Below, piece by piece: positions 25,890 through 33,326 of a DNA stretch of 41,369 nt. The stretch is from Deltaproteobacteria bacterium (GTDB taxonomy: Bacteria > Desulfobacterota > GWC2-55-46 > UBA9637 > GWC2-42-11), in contig JACRPW010000011.1 in NCBI GenBank assembly GCA_016223005.1, positions 1 through 41,369 of the forward strand, written 5' to 3'. The translations under genes and the position numbers were made by a program. The notes beneath the pieces are model-generated. The model was not told where the DNA came from. It saw nothing but the letters and a program-made list of their open reading frames with translations, and did no database searches. Each line of letters begins with the position of its first letter. Position 1 is the first letter of the stretch.

Positions 25890-26236
25890 TTTGCACCTCG
25901 CCATAATTCCCTGATAGATTTTGCCTTCTCAATTTCATTTTTAGGTGTTTTTTGCTCTTTCTTCACAAATCCATGCGTGAAGATGATTTGCTTCTCTGCT
26001 TCATAAAAATAAAAACTTCGCGAAATTCTGTTTTCAAAACTCACCCTTAGTTCAAAGATACCGTCTTCCAGATGTTTGGACAATTTCTCTTTGGGCTGTA
26101 TTCCGCTGTTTTTCAACTCCACCAACTTTTCAATATATGCGAATATTTTAGCACGTTCTTTGATAGATAGGCTATCCAAAAAGTCAAGCATTGCAACCTT
26201 GCCATTAACTTCGGCAAAATCATAGGTGAATTTCAT
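25886..26236 (-). CDS. type II toxin, phage-derived Gp49-like / HigB family
   Basis: The protein has 116 residues. FELRVSFENRISRSFYFYEA, IIFTHGFVKKEQKTPKNEIE and the A-K-S-I-R-E-L tail match the Gp49-like HigB group of the RelE superfamily. Toxin before antitoxin is the normal HigBA order. No promoter is evident in the 62-nt gap to the PIN gene upstream. Confidence 0.85.
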   Translation of the reverse strand: MKFTYDFAEVNGKVAMLDFLDSLSIKERAKIFAYIEKLVELKNSGIQPKEKLSKHLEDGIFELRVSFENRISRSFYFYEAEKQIIFTHGFVKKEQKTPKNEIEKAKSIRELWRGAK

Positions 26237-26278
26237 TTATCGCCCCATTTGCTAATCTTGAGCGGAAATATCACTACC

Positions 26279-26315
26279 TCTTCTCATCCTCATAAATCTT
26301 ATTCGCTTCTTTTGC
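26279..26315. repeat. 37-nt direct repeat, copy of the LsrF-like aldolase 3' end
   Basis: This matches 27018-27054 at 33 of 37 positions by eye. On the minus strand it can encode AKEANKIYEDEKR, nearly the same as the aldolase tail AKEANKIYEDGKK. It overlaps the last codons and stop of the PIN toxin gene. Confidence 0.8.
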
Positions 26316-26709
26316 TTCTCAAAAAATCCCAATATTGCCGCGGTGTGATTATTTTTACTTCTTCATACTGTTTTAATGCCAAGAGGTCATTATCGCCTGT
26401 GATTATAAAATCAACATTTCCCCTTAATGCCGTGCCGATTATTTTGATGTCATCTTTATCACGGCACGCTGATTTAGCAACTTGTTCAGGTTCAAACAAT
26501 TCAGCCATGTCCCGTAAATATTCTATTATATTTTTAACGGTATCATCAGGCAGATTAATTTTCTCAGTCAATTTTTCCTGAACTTCCGCCAGAATATGTT
26601 CACTTATTATAATAGTGTCTTCTGCAAGGCATACCTCAAATATCTCAGCGCATAAACCTCTGGCAGCAAAGGCAGCAATAATGACATTGGTGTCTAATAC
26701 GACCCTCAT
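26299..26709 (-). CDS. PIN-domain toxin (VapC-like, COG1569 type)
   Basis: The protein has 136 residues. It has the PIN acidic set: D6 in VVLDTNVII, the Glu in HILAEV, the aspartates of CRDKDD and those of ITGDNDLL. It is likely a metal-dependent RNase. It overlaps the ribbon-helix-helix antitoxin gene by 4 nt. The last residues (LRSKRSE) come from a stretch duplicated from the neighbouring aldolase gene. Confidence 0.88.
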   Translation of the reverse strand: MRVVLDTNVIIAAFAARGLCAEIFEVCLAEDTIIISEHILAEVQEKLTEKINLPDDTVKNIIEYLRDMAELFEPEQVAKSACRDKDDIKIIGTALRGNVDFIITGDNDLLALKQYEEVKIITPRQYWDFLRSKRSE

Positions 26710-26924
26710 GAGATGGCTTTGAAAACATCCTCATCCGTCAGCAGACCTTCTGCTTCAGCGAATGGAAGAACCTGTTTCCTCAACTGCTTGAACCTTTTAA
26801 CAGCAAGATACCTGGAAACAGCGTCCCTGATGATTTCACTTTTAGAGGTCTTTTCTTTCTTCACTACTAGTTCCAGTTCCTGCTGTAGTTTTTCGGGCAG
26901 TCTTATGGTGATTGTCTCTGTCAT
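26706..26924 (-). CDS. ribbon-helix-helix antitoxin (VapB-like)
   Basis: The protein has 72 residues. TETITIRLPEKLQQELELVV followed by KSEIIRDAVSRYLA is a MetJ/Arc ribbon-helix-helix DNA-binding domain, and the acidic tail (FAEAEGLLTDEDVFKAI) would bind the toxin. It is the first gene of the PIN pair and presumably represses its own promoter, which would lie in 26925-27006. Confidence 0.87.
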   Translation of the reverse strand: MTETITIRLPEKLQQELELVVKKEKTSKSEIIRDAVSRYLAVKRFKQLRKQVLPFAEAEGLLTDEDVFKAIS

Positions 26925-27006
26925 AATTTATACCTCACTTTTTAGGCAATCTGTAAGACATTGTAACTCCAATATGTCTATTTGTCAAAATTACCATTCC
27001 AAAAAA

Positions 27007-27795
27007 TCATTTCCCTTTCTTCCCATCTTCGTAAATCTTATTCGCCTCTTTTGCCGACGCGTTTTCATGGATGATGGCGCGGATTGCCTTAATCATCGGA
27101 ACGGGATGTGTATTTTGCCAGATGTTTCTGCCGAGGTTTACGCCGATTGCGCCTTTCCGCATTCCATCAGCGACAAATTCCAAAACCTCAAAATCAGTCT
27201 CTGTTTTTGGTCCCCCTGCTATTACAACAGGGACAGGACAAGTGCTTGTAACCTTGTCAAAATCTTTGCACCAATATGTCTTTACAACCTTTGCGCCGAG
27301 TTCTGCAGCAATTCTACAGCAGAGAGACAAATAGCGGGCATCTCTCTTTTCCAATTCCTTACCAACTGCGGTAACTGCCATGACAGGAATGCCGTATTCT
27401 TCTGCCTCATTTACAAGTGTTGACAGATTTAACAGTGTCTGACGCTCATATTCACTGCCTATAAAAATAGACAAGCCTACGGCAGAGGCATTGAGCCTTA
27501 TTGCCTCTTTTATGGATGTTGTAATGCCTTCATTTGCCAAATCTTTTCCAACAATGCTTGTGCCGCCAGACACCCTTAAAATAATCGGCACAGTATTGTC
27601 AGCAGGCACGCATGAACGCAAAACACCTCTTGTAACAAACAAGGCATCGCTGTAAGGGAGAAGCGGTTTTATGGTTTCCCCCGGTTTTTTTAATTTTTTT
27701 GTGGGACCAAGAAAATATCCGTGGTCAATCGGCATAAACAGGCATTTCCCGTTCTTAATTATCTGCGACAAACGATTTTTCATTCCCCAATCCAT
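27007..27795 (-). CDS. class I aldolase of the LsrF / DeoC-FbaB family
   Basis: The protein has 262 residues. DWGMKNRL, MPIDHGYFLGPT, TRGVLRS, KVVKTYW (Schiff-base Lys), VPVVIAGGPK and GVNLGRNIWQ follow the pattern of LsrF, the thiolase that breaks down phospho-AI-2, within the class I aldolase superfamily. No lsrACDBK genes are near, so an AI-2 role is doubtful and another ketose-phosphate or acyl-transfer reaction is possible. AAGGAGG precedes the ATG. The 3' end is duplicated beyond the PIN/RHH pair. Confidence 0.83.
   Translation of the reverse strand: MDWGMKNRLSQIIKNGKCLFMPIDHGYFLGPTKKLKKPGETIKPLLPYSDALFVTRGVLRSCVPADNTVPIILRVSGGTSIVGKDLANEGITTSIKEAIRLNASAVGLSIFIGSEYERQTLLNLSTLVNEAEEYGIPVMAVTAVGKELEKRDARYLSLCCRIAAELGAKVVKTYWCKDFDKVTSTCPVPVVIAGGPKTETDFEVLEFVADGMRKGAIGVNLGRNIWQNTHPVPMIKAIRAIIHENASAKEANKIYEDGKKGK
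27018..27054. repeat. 37-nt direct repeat within the 3' end of the LsrF-like gene
   Basis: This is the original copy of the repeat at 26279-26315. It lies in the coding frame for AKEANKIYEDGKK. The two copies bracket the RHH/PIN pair with starts 739 nt apart. Confidence 0.8.
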
Positions 27796-27853
27796 ATAAG
27801 TCCTCCTTTTATCCAGTAATTTTTTAGCAAGATACAGGATAAAGTAATTCAGG

Positions 27854-28492
27854 TCAATTGATTTTTGTTTTTATAAATGGCACTTCTCCGAGTATATCTA
27901 TGTCTGTAAACCTTCTTACTTCGGCAGGATTTGCCAATACAGTCTTTTTATTAGAGGTTGTGTTATTGAAGATTATGCCGAGTGTTTTAATGCCAGAGTC
28001 TATGGCACATCTTACAGTCAAAAGTGTATGGTTGATTGCACCCAGTTTTGATGCTGTAACAATGACAATCGGCAGTCTTAAGAGTTTTATCAGGTCAATG
28101 ATTGTCTCTTTATCATTCAGCGGCACCAACAATCCGCCTGCACCTTCAACAACCATAAAATCATGATAGGATGCAAGTTTTTTATAGCAATCTGAAATTT
28201 TAGGTAGTTTAATCCTTCTGCATGAGATCCTTGCTGCAGCAGAGGGAGACGCAGGTTCTTTAAACCTGTATGGATTTATAATATCCAGATGGTCATTCAC
28301 ACCAGCACAGTTTTTTAAAAATACTGCATCTTCTGGTATCAGCGTATCCTTCTTTTTCCTGCAGCCTGTTTCAACAGGTTTCATAACACCAACATCTACA
28401 CCATGTTTTTTAAGTGCCTTTACAATTAACCCTGCAACAAAGGTCTTACCAACCCCTGTATCTGTGCCTGTTATGAAAATGCCTTTACTCAC
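27854..28492 (-). CDS. bioD: dethiobiotin synthetase BioD
   Basis: BioD closes the ureido ring of dethiobiotin from DAPA, CO2 and ATP. The protein has 212 residues. The P-loop GTDTGVGKT is at 8-16, MKPVETGC at about 36-43 and VVEGAGGLLVPL in the middle, all diagnostic. The start overlaps the bioA stop by 4 nt. BioF and BioB are not in the window. Confidence 0.95.
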   Translation of the reverse strand: MSKGIFITGTDTGVGKTFVAGLIVKALKKHGVDVGVMKPVETGCRKKKDTLIPEDAVFLKNCAGVNDHLDIINPYRFKEPASPSAAARISCRRIKLPKISDCYKKLASYHDFMVVEGAGGLLVPLNDKETIIDLIKLLRLPIVIVTASKLGAINHTLLTVRCAIDSGIKTLGIIFNNTTSNKKTVLANPAEVRRFTDIDILGEVPFIKTKIN

Positions 28493-29925
28493 CCGTAACC
28501 CTCTTTACCCAAAAAATGCATTCGGTTTTTATTTTTCGGGTTTATGCAATCGTGAACTATAGTTACCATCTTTTTTAGTTCCGTCTTTTTTATGCAGAGC
28601 GGCGGCATCAGAACTATGGTATCACCAATGGGTCTGATTATAAGCCCGTATTCCCTTGCCCTCATGCAGATTTTATACCCTGTCCTTGCCTCCATTGGGA
28701 AAGGCTCTCTTATTTTTTTATCTTTTACAATCTCTATGCCTGCCATGAGTCCTTTTTGTCGGACATCACCAACATAGTTCTTTCCTTTTATCCCTTCCAG
28801 AAGTTCTGTAAAGTATTTTACTTTACTCTGAATCCGCGTAATGGTCTTTTCCTTTTCAAAGATTTTTAAATTTGCCAGTGCAGCAGCGCACCCAAGTTGA
28901 TTTCCTGTGTATGTATGTCCATGGAAGAATGTTTTAATATCTTTATATTTACCAAGGAATGCCTTATAAACCTTCTCTATTGTAAGTGTTGCTGCAAGAG
29001 GTAAGTATCCAGCAGTTATACCCTTTGCAAGACATAAAAAATCAGGATTTACATCCTCATGCTCACATGCAAAAAATTCTCCTGTTCTGCCAAACCCTGT
29101 TGCCACCTCATCCGCAATCAAAAGGATATTGTATCTTGTGCAGAGTTGCCTCACCTTTTTTAAGAATCCAGTTGGTGACACAATCATTCCAGCAGCGCCC
29201 TGAACAATTGGTTCAATAATGCAGCCTGCAATCTCTTTGTGATGGTTTTTCAAAATATCTTCAAACTTTTTTATGCAGGAGATATTGCATTCAGGATATG
29301 TCTTTCTGACAGGACATCTGTAGCAGTATGGATAATATGCCTTGAATGTTGGGAATAACAAAGGCTTGTATTTTTTTACAAATATATCAATCTCCCCGAC
29401 GCTCATTGAACCAAATGTGTCTCCGTGATATGCACCGCTGAAGGCAATGAATTTTGTTTTTCTGACCCCTGACCCCTGACCCCTGACCCCTGCTTGTTGC
29501 TGCCAGTATTGGAATGCCATCTTTAATGCAATCTCAACTGCTGTTGAGCCGTTATCTGAATAAAAGACCCTTGATAATAGTTTTGAGTTTTGAGTTTTGA
29601 GTTTTGAGTTTACTAATTGAACAAGTTTTTCTGCCAGAAGAATAGACGGAACATTTCCGAGTCCAAGAAGGGTTGAATGGCTGATTTTGTCTATCTGTTT
29701 TTTTATTGCATTATCTATCTCTTTTTTTCTGTGTCCATGTAGATTTACCCAGAGGGATGAGATGCCGTCAAGATACCTTTTCCCATCCATATCTATAAGA
29801 TAATTTCCTTCACCCTTTTCAATTATCAGGTTGTCTCCCTTTCCCCATTCCATCATCTGTGTAAAGGGGTGCCATACATATTTCTTGTCAAGGTCTATAA
29901 GTAGAGATGAACGTTTCTTTGCCAT
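28489..29925 (-). CDS. bioA: adenosylmethionine-8-amino-7-oxononanoate aminotransferase BioA
   Basis: BioA is a PLP enzyme making DAPA for biotin. WHPFTQMMEW, DGISSLWVNLHGH, AYHGDTFGSMSVGE, ADEVATGFGRTGE and LAKGI (PLP Lys) identify it. The start at ATG 29925 (MAKKRSS) is chosen because a consensus promoter ends only 10 nt upstream; earlier in-frame starts fall in the -10 and -35 boxes. This gives 478 residues. Two heptamer arrays add NSKLKTQNSKLL and AGVRGQGSGVRK, and the last ~15 residues (KNKNRMHFLGKEG) come from a hairpin-like stretch. Confidence 0.93.
   Translation of the reverse strand: MAKKRSSLLIDLDKKYVWHPFTQMMEWGKGDNLIIEKGEGNYLIDMDGKRYLDGISSLWVNLHGHRKKEIDNAIKKQIDKISHSTLLGLGNVPSILLAEKLVQLVNSKLKTQNSKLLSRVFYSDNGSTAVEIALKMAFQYWQQQAGVRGQGSGVRKTKFIAFSGAYHGDTFGSMSVGEIDIFVKKYKPLLFPTFKAYYPYCYRCPVRKTYPECNISCIKKFEDILKNHHKEIAGCIIEPIVQGAAGMIVSPTGFLKKVRQLCTRYNILLIADEVATGFGRTGEFFACEHEDVNPDFLCLAKGITAGYLPLAATLTIEKVYKAFLGKYKDIKTFFHGHTYTGNQLGCAAALANLKIFEKEKTITRIQSKVKYFTELLEGIKGKNYVGDVRQKGLMAGIEIVKDKKIREPFPMEARTGYKICMRAREYGLIIRPIGDTIVLMPPLCIKKTELKKMVTIVHDCINPKNKNRMHFLGKEGYG
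28508..28540. repeat. imperfect hairpin CCCAAAAAAT...ATTTTTCGGG in the bioA 3' end
   Basis: It shares the 13-mer CCCAAAAAATGCA with the palindrome at 31528-31555. It lies inside the last codons of bioA. Confidence 0.55.
29463..29490. repeat. 7-nt tandem array, 4 units (TGACCCC) inside bioA
   Basis: Four perfect TGACCCC units are read on the minus strand as GVRGQGSGVR, between YWQQQA and KTKFIAF. Confidence 0.85.
29581..29608. repeat. 7-nt tandem array, 4 units (TTTTGAG) inside bioA
   Basis: Four perfect TTTTGAG units are read on the minus strand as LKTQNSKL in a loop after KLVQLV. The unit is the same as in pdxA. Confidence 0.85.
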
Positions 29926-29935
29926 AGATATCTGC

Positions 29936-29964
29936 ATTATATATGGTGAATGATTAAGGGTCAA
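29936..29964 (-). promoter_or_regulatory. sigma70 promoter for bioA (TTGACC-N17-TATAAT)
   Basis: On the minus strand, TTGACC (29964-29959), a 17-nt spacer and TATAAT (29941-29936) lie 10 nt before ATG 29925. Transcription starting at the normal distance would give a leader of only a few bases with no ribosome site. No BirA-type operator was recognised. Confidence 0.6.
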
Positions 29965-29969
29965 GAACC

Positions 29970-29998
29970 TTTACCTTTATTTTTTCATATACTATAAT
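29970..29998 (+). promoter_or_regulatory. sigma70 promoter for the aldehyde dehydrogenase (TTTACC-N17-TATAAT)
   Basis: TTTACC (29970-29975), a 17-nt spacer and TATAAT (29993-29998) are followed by GTGGAGG and the ATG at 30025. Its -35 box is five bases from that of the divergent bioA promoter, so the two may compete for polymerase. Confidence 0.6.
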
Positions 29999-30024
29999 GG
30001 GCAAAAACCTGTGGAGGTAAATAT

Positions 30025-31485
30025 ATGTCAAAGCAGTACAGATTTCTTATAAATGGAGATTGGCGGGAATCATCAAAAAAACTAGAGGTCAGAAATCCAT
30101 ATAATAATGAAGTTATCGGCATTGTGAACCTTGCCATTGAAAAGGATTTGGAGGATGCTGTTGTTTCATCTCAAAAGGCATTTGAATTCACACGGAAACT
30201 CCCTGTTTATAAAAGGGCAGAGATTTTAGAGAATATTGCAGAAGGTCTTAAATCAAGAATAGAGGAGATTGCAAAAACCATAACCCTTGAGGCAGGAAAG
30301 CCAATAAAGGATTCACGGACAGAGGTCCACCGTGCAGTAAATACATTTCAAATTGCAAAGGAAGAGACAAAACGGATTTATGGAGAGGTTATGCCTCTGG
30401 ATTTGATGGCAGGCTCTGAAAACAGACTTGGCATTGCAAGACGCTTTCCAATCGGTCCTGTCTTTGGTATCACACCATTTAATTTTCCGCTCAATCTTGC
30501 AGCCCACAAGATGGCGCCTGCTATAGCATCAGGCAACACAATGATTTTAAAGCCTGCCTCAAAGACGCCGTTATCAGCAATTATTTTAGGAGAGATTGTT
30601 TCAGATGCAGGCTTTCCAGCAGGCGGGTTTAATGTTGTCCCGTGTTCAGGTTCTCTTGCAGAGAAACTGGTTGCAGATGAAAGGATTAAAAAAATCACAT
30701 TTACAGGGGGTCCAGATGTTGGTTTGAGATTAAAAAACCTTGCAGGTATGAAAAAGGTTACCCTTGAACTTGGCGGCAATGCAGGTGTGATTATCCATAA
30801 TGACGCGGATATTGCCTTTGCAGCAAAGAGATGCGTTATAGGTGCATTCTCACATGCAGGGCAGATATGCATCTCAATCCAGAGGATATTTGTTCATAAG
30901 GATATTTATAAAGAGTTCACTCACAGGTTTCTTGCAAATATAAGGGCATTAAAACTAGGCGACCCTATGGATGAGGCAACAGATATTGGTCCAATGATAA
31001 GTTGTAATGATGTAGAAAGAATAGGTAAATGGGTAAAAGAGGCAGTAGAAGAGGGGGCTGAGATATTGATTGGCGGAAAGGCGAGGGGTGTATTTTATGA
31101 GCCAACTGTTTTAACTGATGTCAAACCATCAATGAAGGTCTGTTGCGAGGAGGTCTTTGCACCTGTTGTAACAGTTTCTCAATATAATGATTTTGAAGAG
31201 GCGGTCAAATCTGTAAATGATTCAAGATACGGTTTGCAGGCAGGGGTGTGGACAAGGGATATAAAAAATGTCTTTCATGCCTATAATGAACTAGAAGTAG
31301 GCGGTGTGATTGTAAATGATATACCAACATACCGCATAGACCACATGCCTTATGGCGGTGTGAAAGATTCTGGTTTTGGCAGGGAAGGTGTCAGATATGC
31401 AATTAAAGAGATGACAGAGATTAAACTCCTGGCTTTAAATTTGGTGGCGGTGCGTGGACTCGAACCACGGACAAAGGGCTTATGA
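30025..31485 (+). CDS. NAD(P)-dependent aldehyde dehydrogenase, lactaldehyde/GAPN-like
   Basis: The protein has 486 residues. TPFNFPLNLAAHKMAPA, the catalytic Glu in LELGGNAG, the catalytic Cys in GQICISIQRI and CCEEVFAPV define the ALDH superfamily; GQICISIQR is typical of the lactaldehyde / non-phosphorylating GAPDH branch. The substrate is open. Relatives end near EMTEIK plus a few hydrophobic residues. Here the frame goes on for about 14 codons (VAVRGLEPRTKGL) through the antisense of a tRNA gene, and the TGA lies across its anticodon loop. A clear promoter and GGAGG precede the start. Confidence 0.92.
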   Translation: MSKQYRFLINGDWRESSKKLEVRNPYNNEVIGIVNLAIEKDLEDAVVSSQKAFEFTRKLPVYKRAEILENIAEGLKSRIEEIAKTITLEAGKPIKDSRTEVHRAVNTFQIAKEETKRIYGEVMPLDLMAGSENRLGIARRFPIGPVFGITPFNFPLNLAAHKMAPAIASGNTMILKPASKTPLSAIILGEIVSDAGFPAGGFNVVPCSGSLAEKLVADERIKKITFTGGPDVGLRLKNLAGMKKVTLELGGNAGVIIHNDADIAFAAKRCVIGAFSHAGQICISIQRIFVHKDIYKEFTHRFLANIRALKLGDPMDEATDIGPMISCNDVERIGKWVKEAVEEGAEILIGGKARGVFYEPTVLTDVKPSMKVCCEEVFAPVVTVSQYNDFEEAVKSVNDSRYGLQAGVWTRDIKNVFHAYNELEVGGVIVNDIPTYRIDHMPYGGVKDSGFGREGVRYAIKEMTEIKLLALNLVAVRGLEPRTKGL

Positions 31486-31518
31486 GACCCCTGCTCTGGC
31501 CGCCTGAGCTACACCGCC
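31442..31518 (-). tRNA. tRNA-Met (CAU), CCA encoded
   Basis: On the minus strand the acceptor GGCGGTG pairs with CACCGCC. The D arm is GCTC/GAGC, the anticodon stem GGGGT/GCCCT carries loop CTCATAA (anticodon CAT), and the T arm is CGTGG TTCGAGT CCACG. Discriminator A and a genomic CCA follow. The features fit an elongator tRNA-Met. A tRNA-Ile(CAU) needing lysidine is the main alternative; initiator is unlikely, since the first acceptor pair is a normal G-C. Confidence 0.92.
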
Positions 31519-31527
31519 ACATCTTAT

Positions 31528-31555
31528 CCCAAAAAATGCAGTTGCATTTTTTGGG
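31528..31555 (-). terminator. perfect 13-bp palindrome between VCBS gene and tRNA
   Basis: CCCAAAAAATGCA, a 2-nt loop and TGCATTTTTTGGG lie directly after the stop of the minus-strand VCBS gene and 9 nt before the tRNA. The T-run is inside the stem rather than after it, so termination is plausible but not textbook; it could also be a processing site for the tRNA. Confidence 0.55.
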
Positions 31556-33199
31556 TTATTTAATATTTAATTTATACCCTATCAGGTAACTGCTCTTTGC
31601 CCCTGTAACTGCATTTATATCCACAACAATGATAACTAAATCCTTCTGTCCATCATTGTCAAAATCCTTTATTGTAAAATCTGCAATATAACCGTCAAGT
31701 GTTTTGGTCTTCCAGTTCTCTTTAAACCTTCCATTTTCCCATGAAAGGTCAGCAACCTCTCCCTTTTTATACGACTCAATCTTTTTAAAGTATCTGCTTA
31801 AGGTGCCAGGTTCATTTTTGTTTACTATAATCTCTATATTGCCATCGCCATCAAGGTCACCATACAATATTCTGCTCTTTAAGTTAATAAATTCTGCAGG
31901 CTCATCAGAGCCTTTAATTAGATGAGAGGTTTCTAATGTTATCCTATTTAAACTTCCACCAAAGTAGTCTTTACTTGTCCACCCCTCCTGCCAGTTTCCC
32001 TTTCCCTCTTTTTTGAATAATTGCAAAATGTCGTTGTTTGTGTACACAAGCACATATTCATCCTTATCAGCACCAAGCGGCAGTCTGACAGAATTGTATA
32101 TGTTAAATCCATCAGGCATATCAATATTTGCCTTTTCAGTTAATTTCCCTCTGTCCCATATAAGATGTTTTATATCTTTAAAAAATACCCTGTCAAGAGA
32201 GAACCCCTGTCCAATGAGTACAGGTGTTTCTTCGTATACGCCGTCAGATACCTTGAAAAACCACGGCAGATGCTGTGCAATCTTTACGAATTCACCATTC
32301 TGGTATTCAATAACATAAGAATCTGTATTCTTGCTTGACAATCTTGAAATATATATCTCAGGGACGCCGTTCCCATTTATATCAGCAACATCAACAGAGA
32401 AATTCTCTTCATACACCTTTCCCTTAAATTCCATCACCATATCCATTACATTTCCACGAATCCTGTAGATATAGAGATTATGGTCGTCTATAAGGATAAC
32501 CTCATTTCTGTTATCGCCGTCTACATCGGCTACTGCAATTCGTTTTAAATTTATAGGTAAAGTTGGGCTCTTCCACAGTTGCTTTTCCTTAACAGTGTCC
32601 TTTGTTGTTATTATAAAATCGCTGCTGCCTGTCTCTTTTTTTGCCTCACCCTTTTTTTTGAATCCGCCGGCATATATGGGTGATGCACCAAAACCAGAAA
32701 CTATAGATTCCAGTCCCTCTTTCTCCAGAATCTTTGCATTTAAATCAAGGGTCAGATGACTTACAGCAGGGATAAGGCTCTCTATGGTTCTGCCCTGCGA
32801 TGTTGATTGAATAGGAGGTTCCTCCCGTTTTGCGCTGATGACTCTGGCATCCAGACTTATCGTTTCCCCAAGAACAGTGAGACTGCCGTAAACAACATAA
32901 TCTGCCCCAAGTTCGCCGCCTATTTTTCTTATGACATCTTCAGTAATTTTATCATTTTCATATTTTGAGAATACATTTTTGACAGATGACTCTTTTAGAA
33001 TTGCAAGATGTTTTTCTGCAGCCATCCTAGATGACACCATGTCGTAGAGGGCATCTTTTATATAGTCAAGTTTTTCTGTGGAATTTACCTTCCACGGAAG
33101 TATGGCGACATTTAGTTTAGTCTTTTCATCTGCCATGACGGAAGACGGCAGAAGAAAAAGCATAACAGCAAGGACATGTATAAATAATTTTATTTTCAT
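31556..33199 (-). CDS. exported FG-GAP/VCBS repeat protein with N-terminal CsgG/TolB-like domain
   Basis: The protein has 547 residues. It has a signal peptide (residues 1-23, cleavage near VMA-DE). A domain follows with LNVAILPWKVNSTEKLDY and GGELGADYVVYGSL, which looks like the TolB-N/CsgG-like fold of outer-membrane assembly proteins. Several FG-GAP-type calcium-binding repeats come next: VADVDGDNRNEVIL, VADINGNGVPEIYI, YGDLDGDGNIEIIV and IKDFDNDGQKDLVI. It probably forms a periplasmic or surface propeller. The function is unknown. Confidence 0.8.
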   Translation of the reverse strand: MKIKLFIHVLAVMLFLLPSSVMADEKTKLNVAILPWKVNSTEKLDYIKDALYDMVSSRMAAEKHLAILKESSVKNVFSKYENDKITEDVIRKIGGELGADYVVYGSLTVLGETISLDARVISAKREEPPIQSTSQGRTIESLIPAVSHLTLDLNAKILEKEGLESIVSGFGASPIYAGGFKKKGEAKKETGSSDFIITTKDTVKEKQLWKSPTLPINLKRIAVADVDGDNRNEVILIDDHNLYIYRIRGNVMDMVMEFKGKVYEENFSVDVADINGNGVPEIYISRLSSKNTDSYVIEYQNGEFVKIAQHLPWFFKVSDGVYEETPVLIGQGFSLDRVFFKDIKHLIWDRGKLTEKANIDMPDGFNIYNSVRLPLGADKDEYVLVYTNNDILQLFKKEGKGNWQEGWTSKDYFGGSLNRITLETSHLIKGSDEPAEFINLKSRILYGDLDGDGNIEIIVNKNEPGTLSRYFKKIESYKKGEVADLSWENGRFKENWKTKTLDGYIADFTIKDFDNDGQKDLVIIVVDINAVTGAKSSYLIGYKLNIK

Positions 33200-33216
33200 A
33201 GATATATTCTTAAATT

Positions 33217-33245
33217 AAAAAAGTGGGGGTTTAAAACCCCACTTT
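33217..33245 (-). terminator. rho-independent terminator after the small lipoprotein gene
   Basis: On the minus strand AAAGTGGGG, loop TTTTAAAC and CCCCACTTT end in a run of six T. This is a textbook intrinsic terminator. It closes the holB-ricT-metG-lipoprotein run and separates it from the VCBS gene. Confidence 0.85.
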
Positions 33246-33326
33246 ATTTTGCAAACCCATAAAGACTATATACTAACAGGGAAAATAAAGTCAAGATGTT
33301 TGATGAGTTTGATGAGTTGAGGGCTA

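Noticed and set aside
26279-27054. Intact integrative element with att sites
   Set aside because: The repeat fits an att-like scar, but there is no integrase, excisionase or tRNA target, so only an insertion or duplication is claimed.
26713-27423. 236-codon plus-strand frame across the RHH and aldolase genes
   Set aside because: It lies opposite two clear genes and reads as a serine/cysteine-rich sequence without family features.
29926-29964. Longer BioA starting at TTG 29964 or ATG 29937
   Set aside because: These codons fall in the -35 and -10 boxes of a consensus promoter, and the added residues do not match the family.
29965-30024. BirA-type biotin operator between bioA and the aldehyde dehydrogenase
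   Set aside because: No TTGTAAAC/GTTTACAA-like inverted pair can be seen; only the two promoters are evident.
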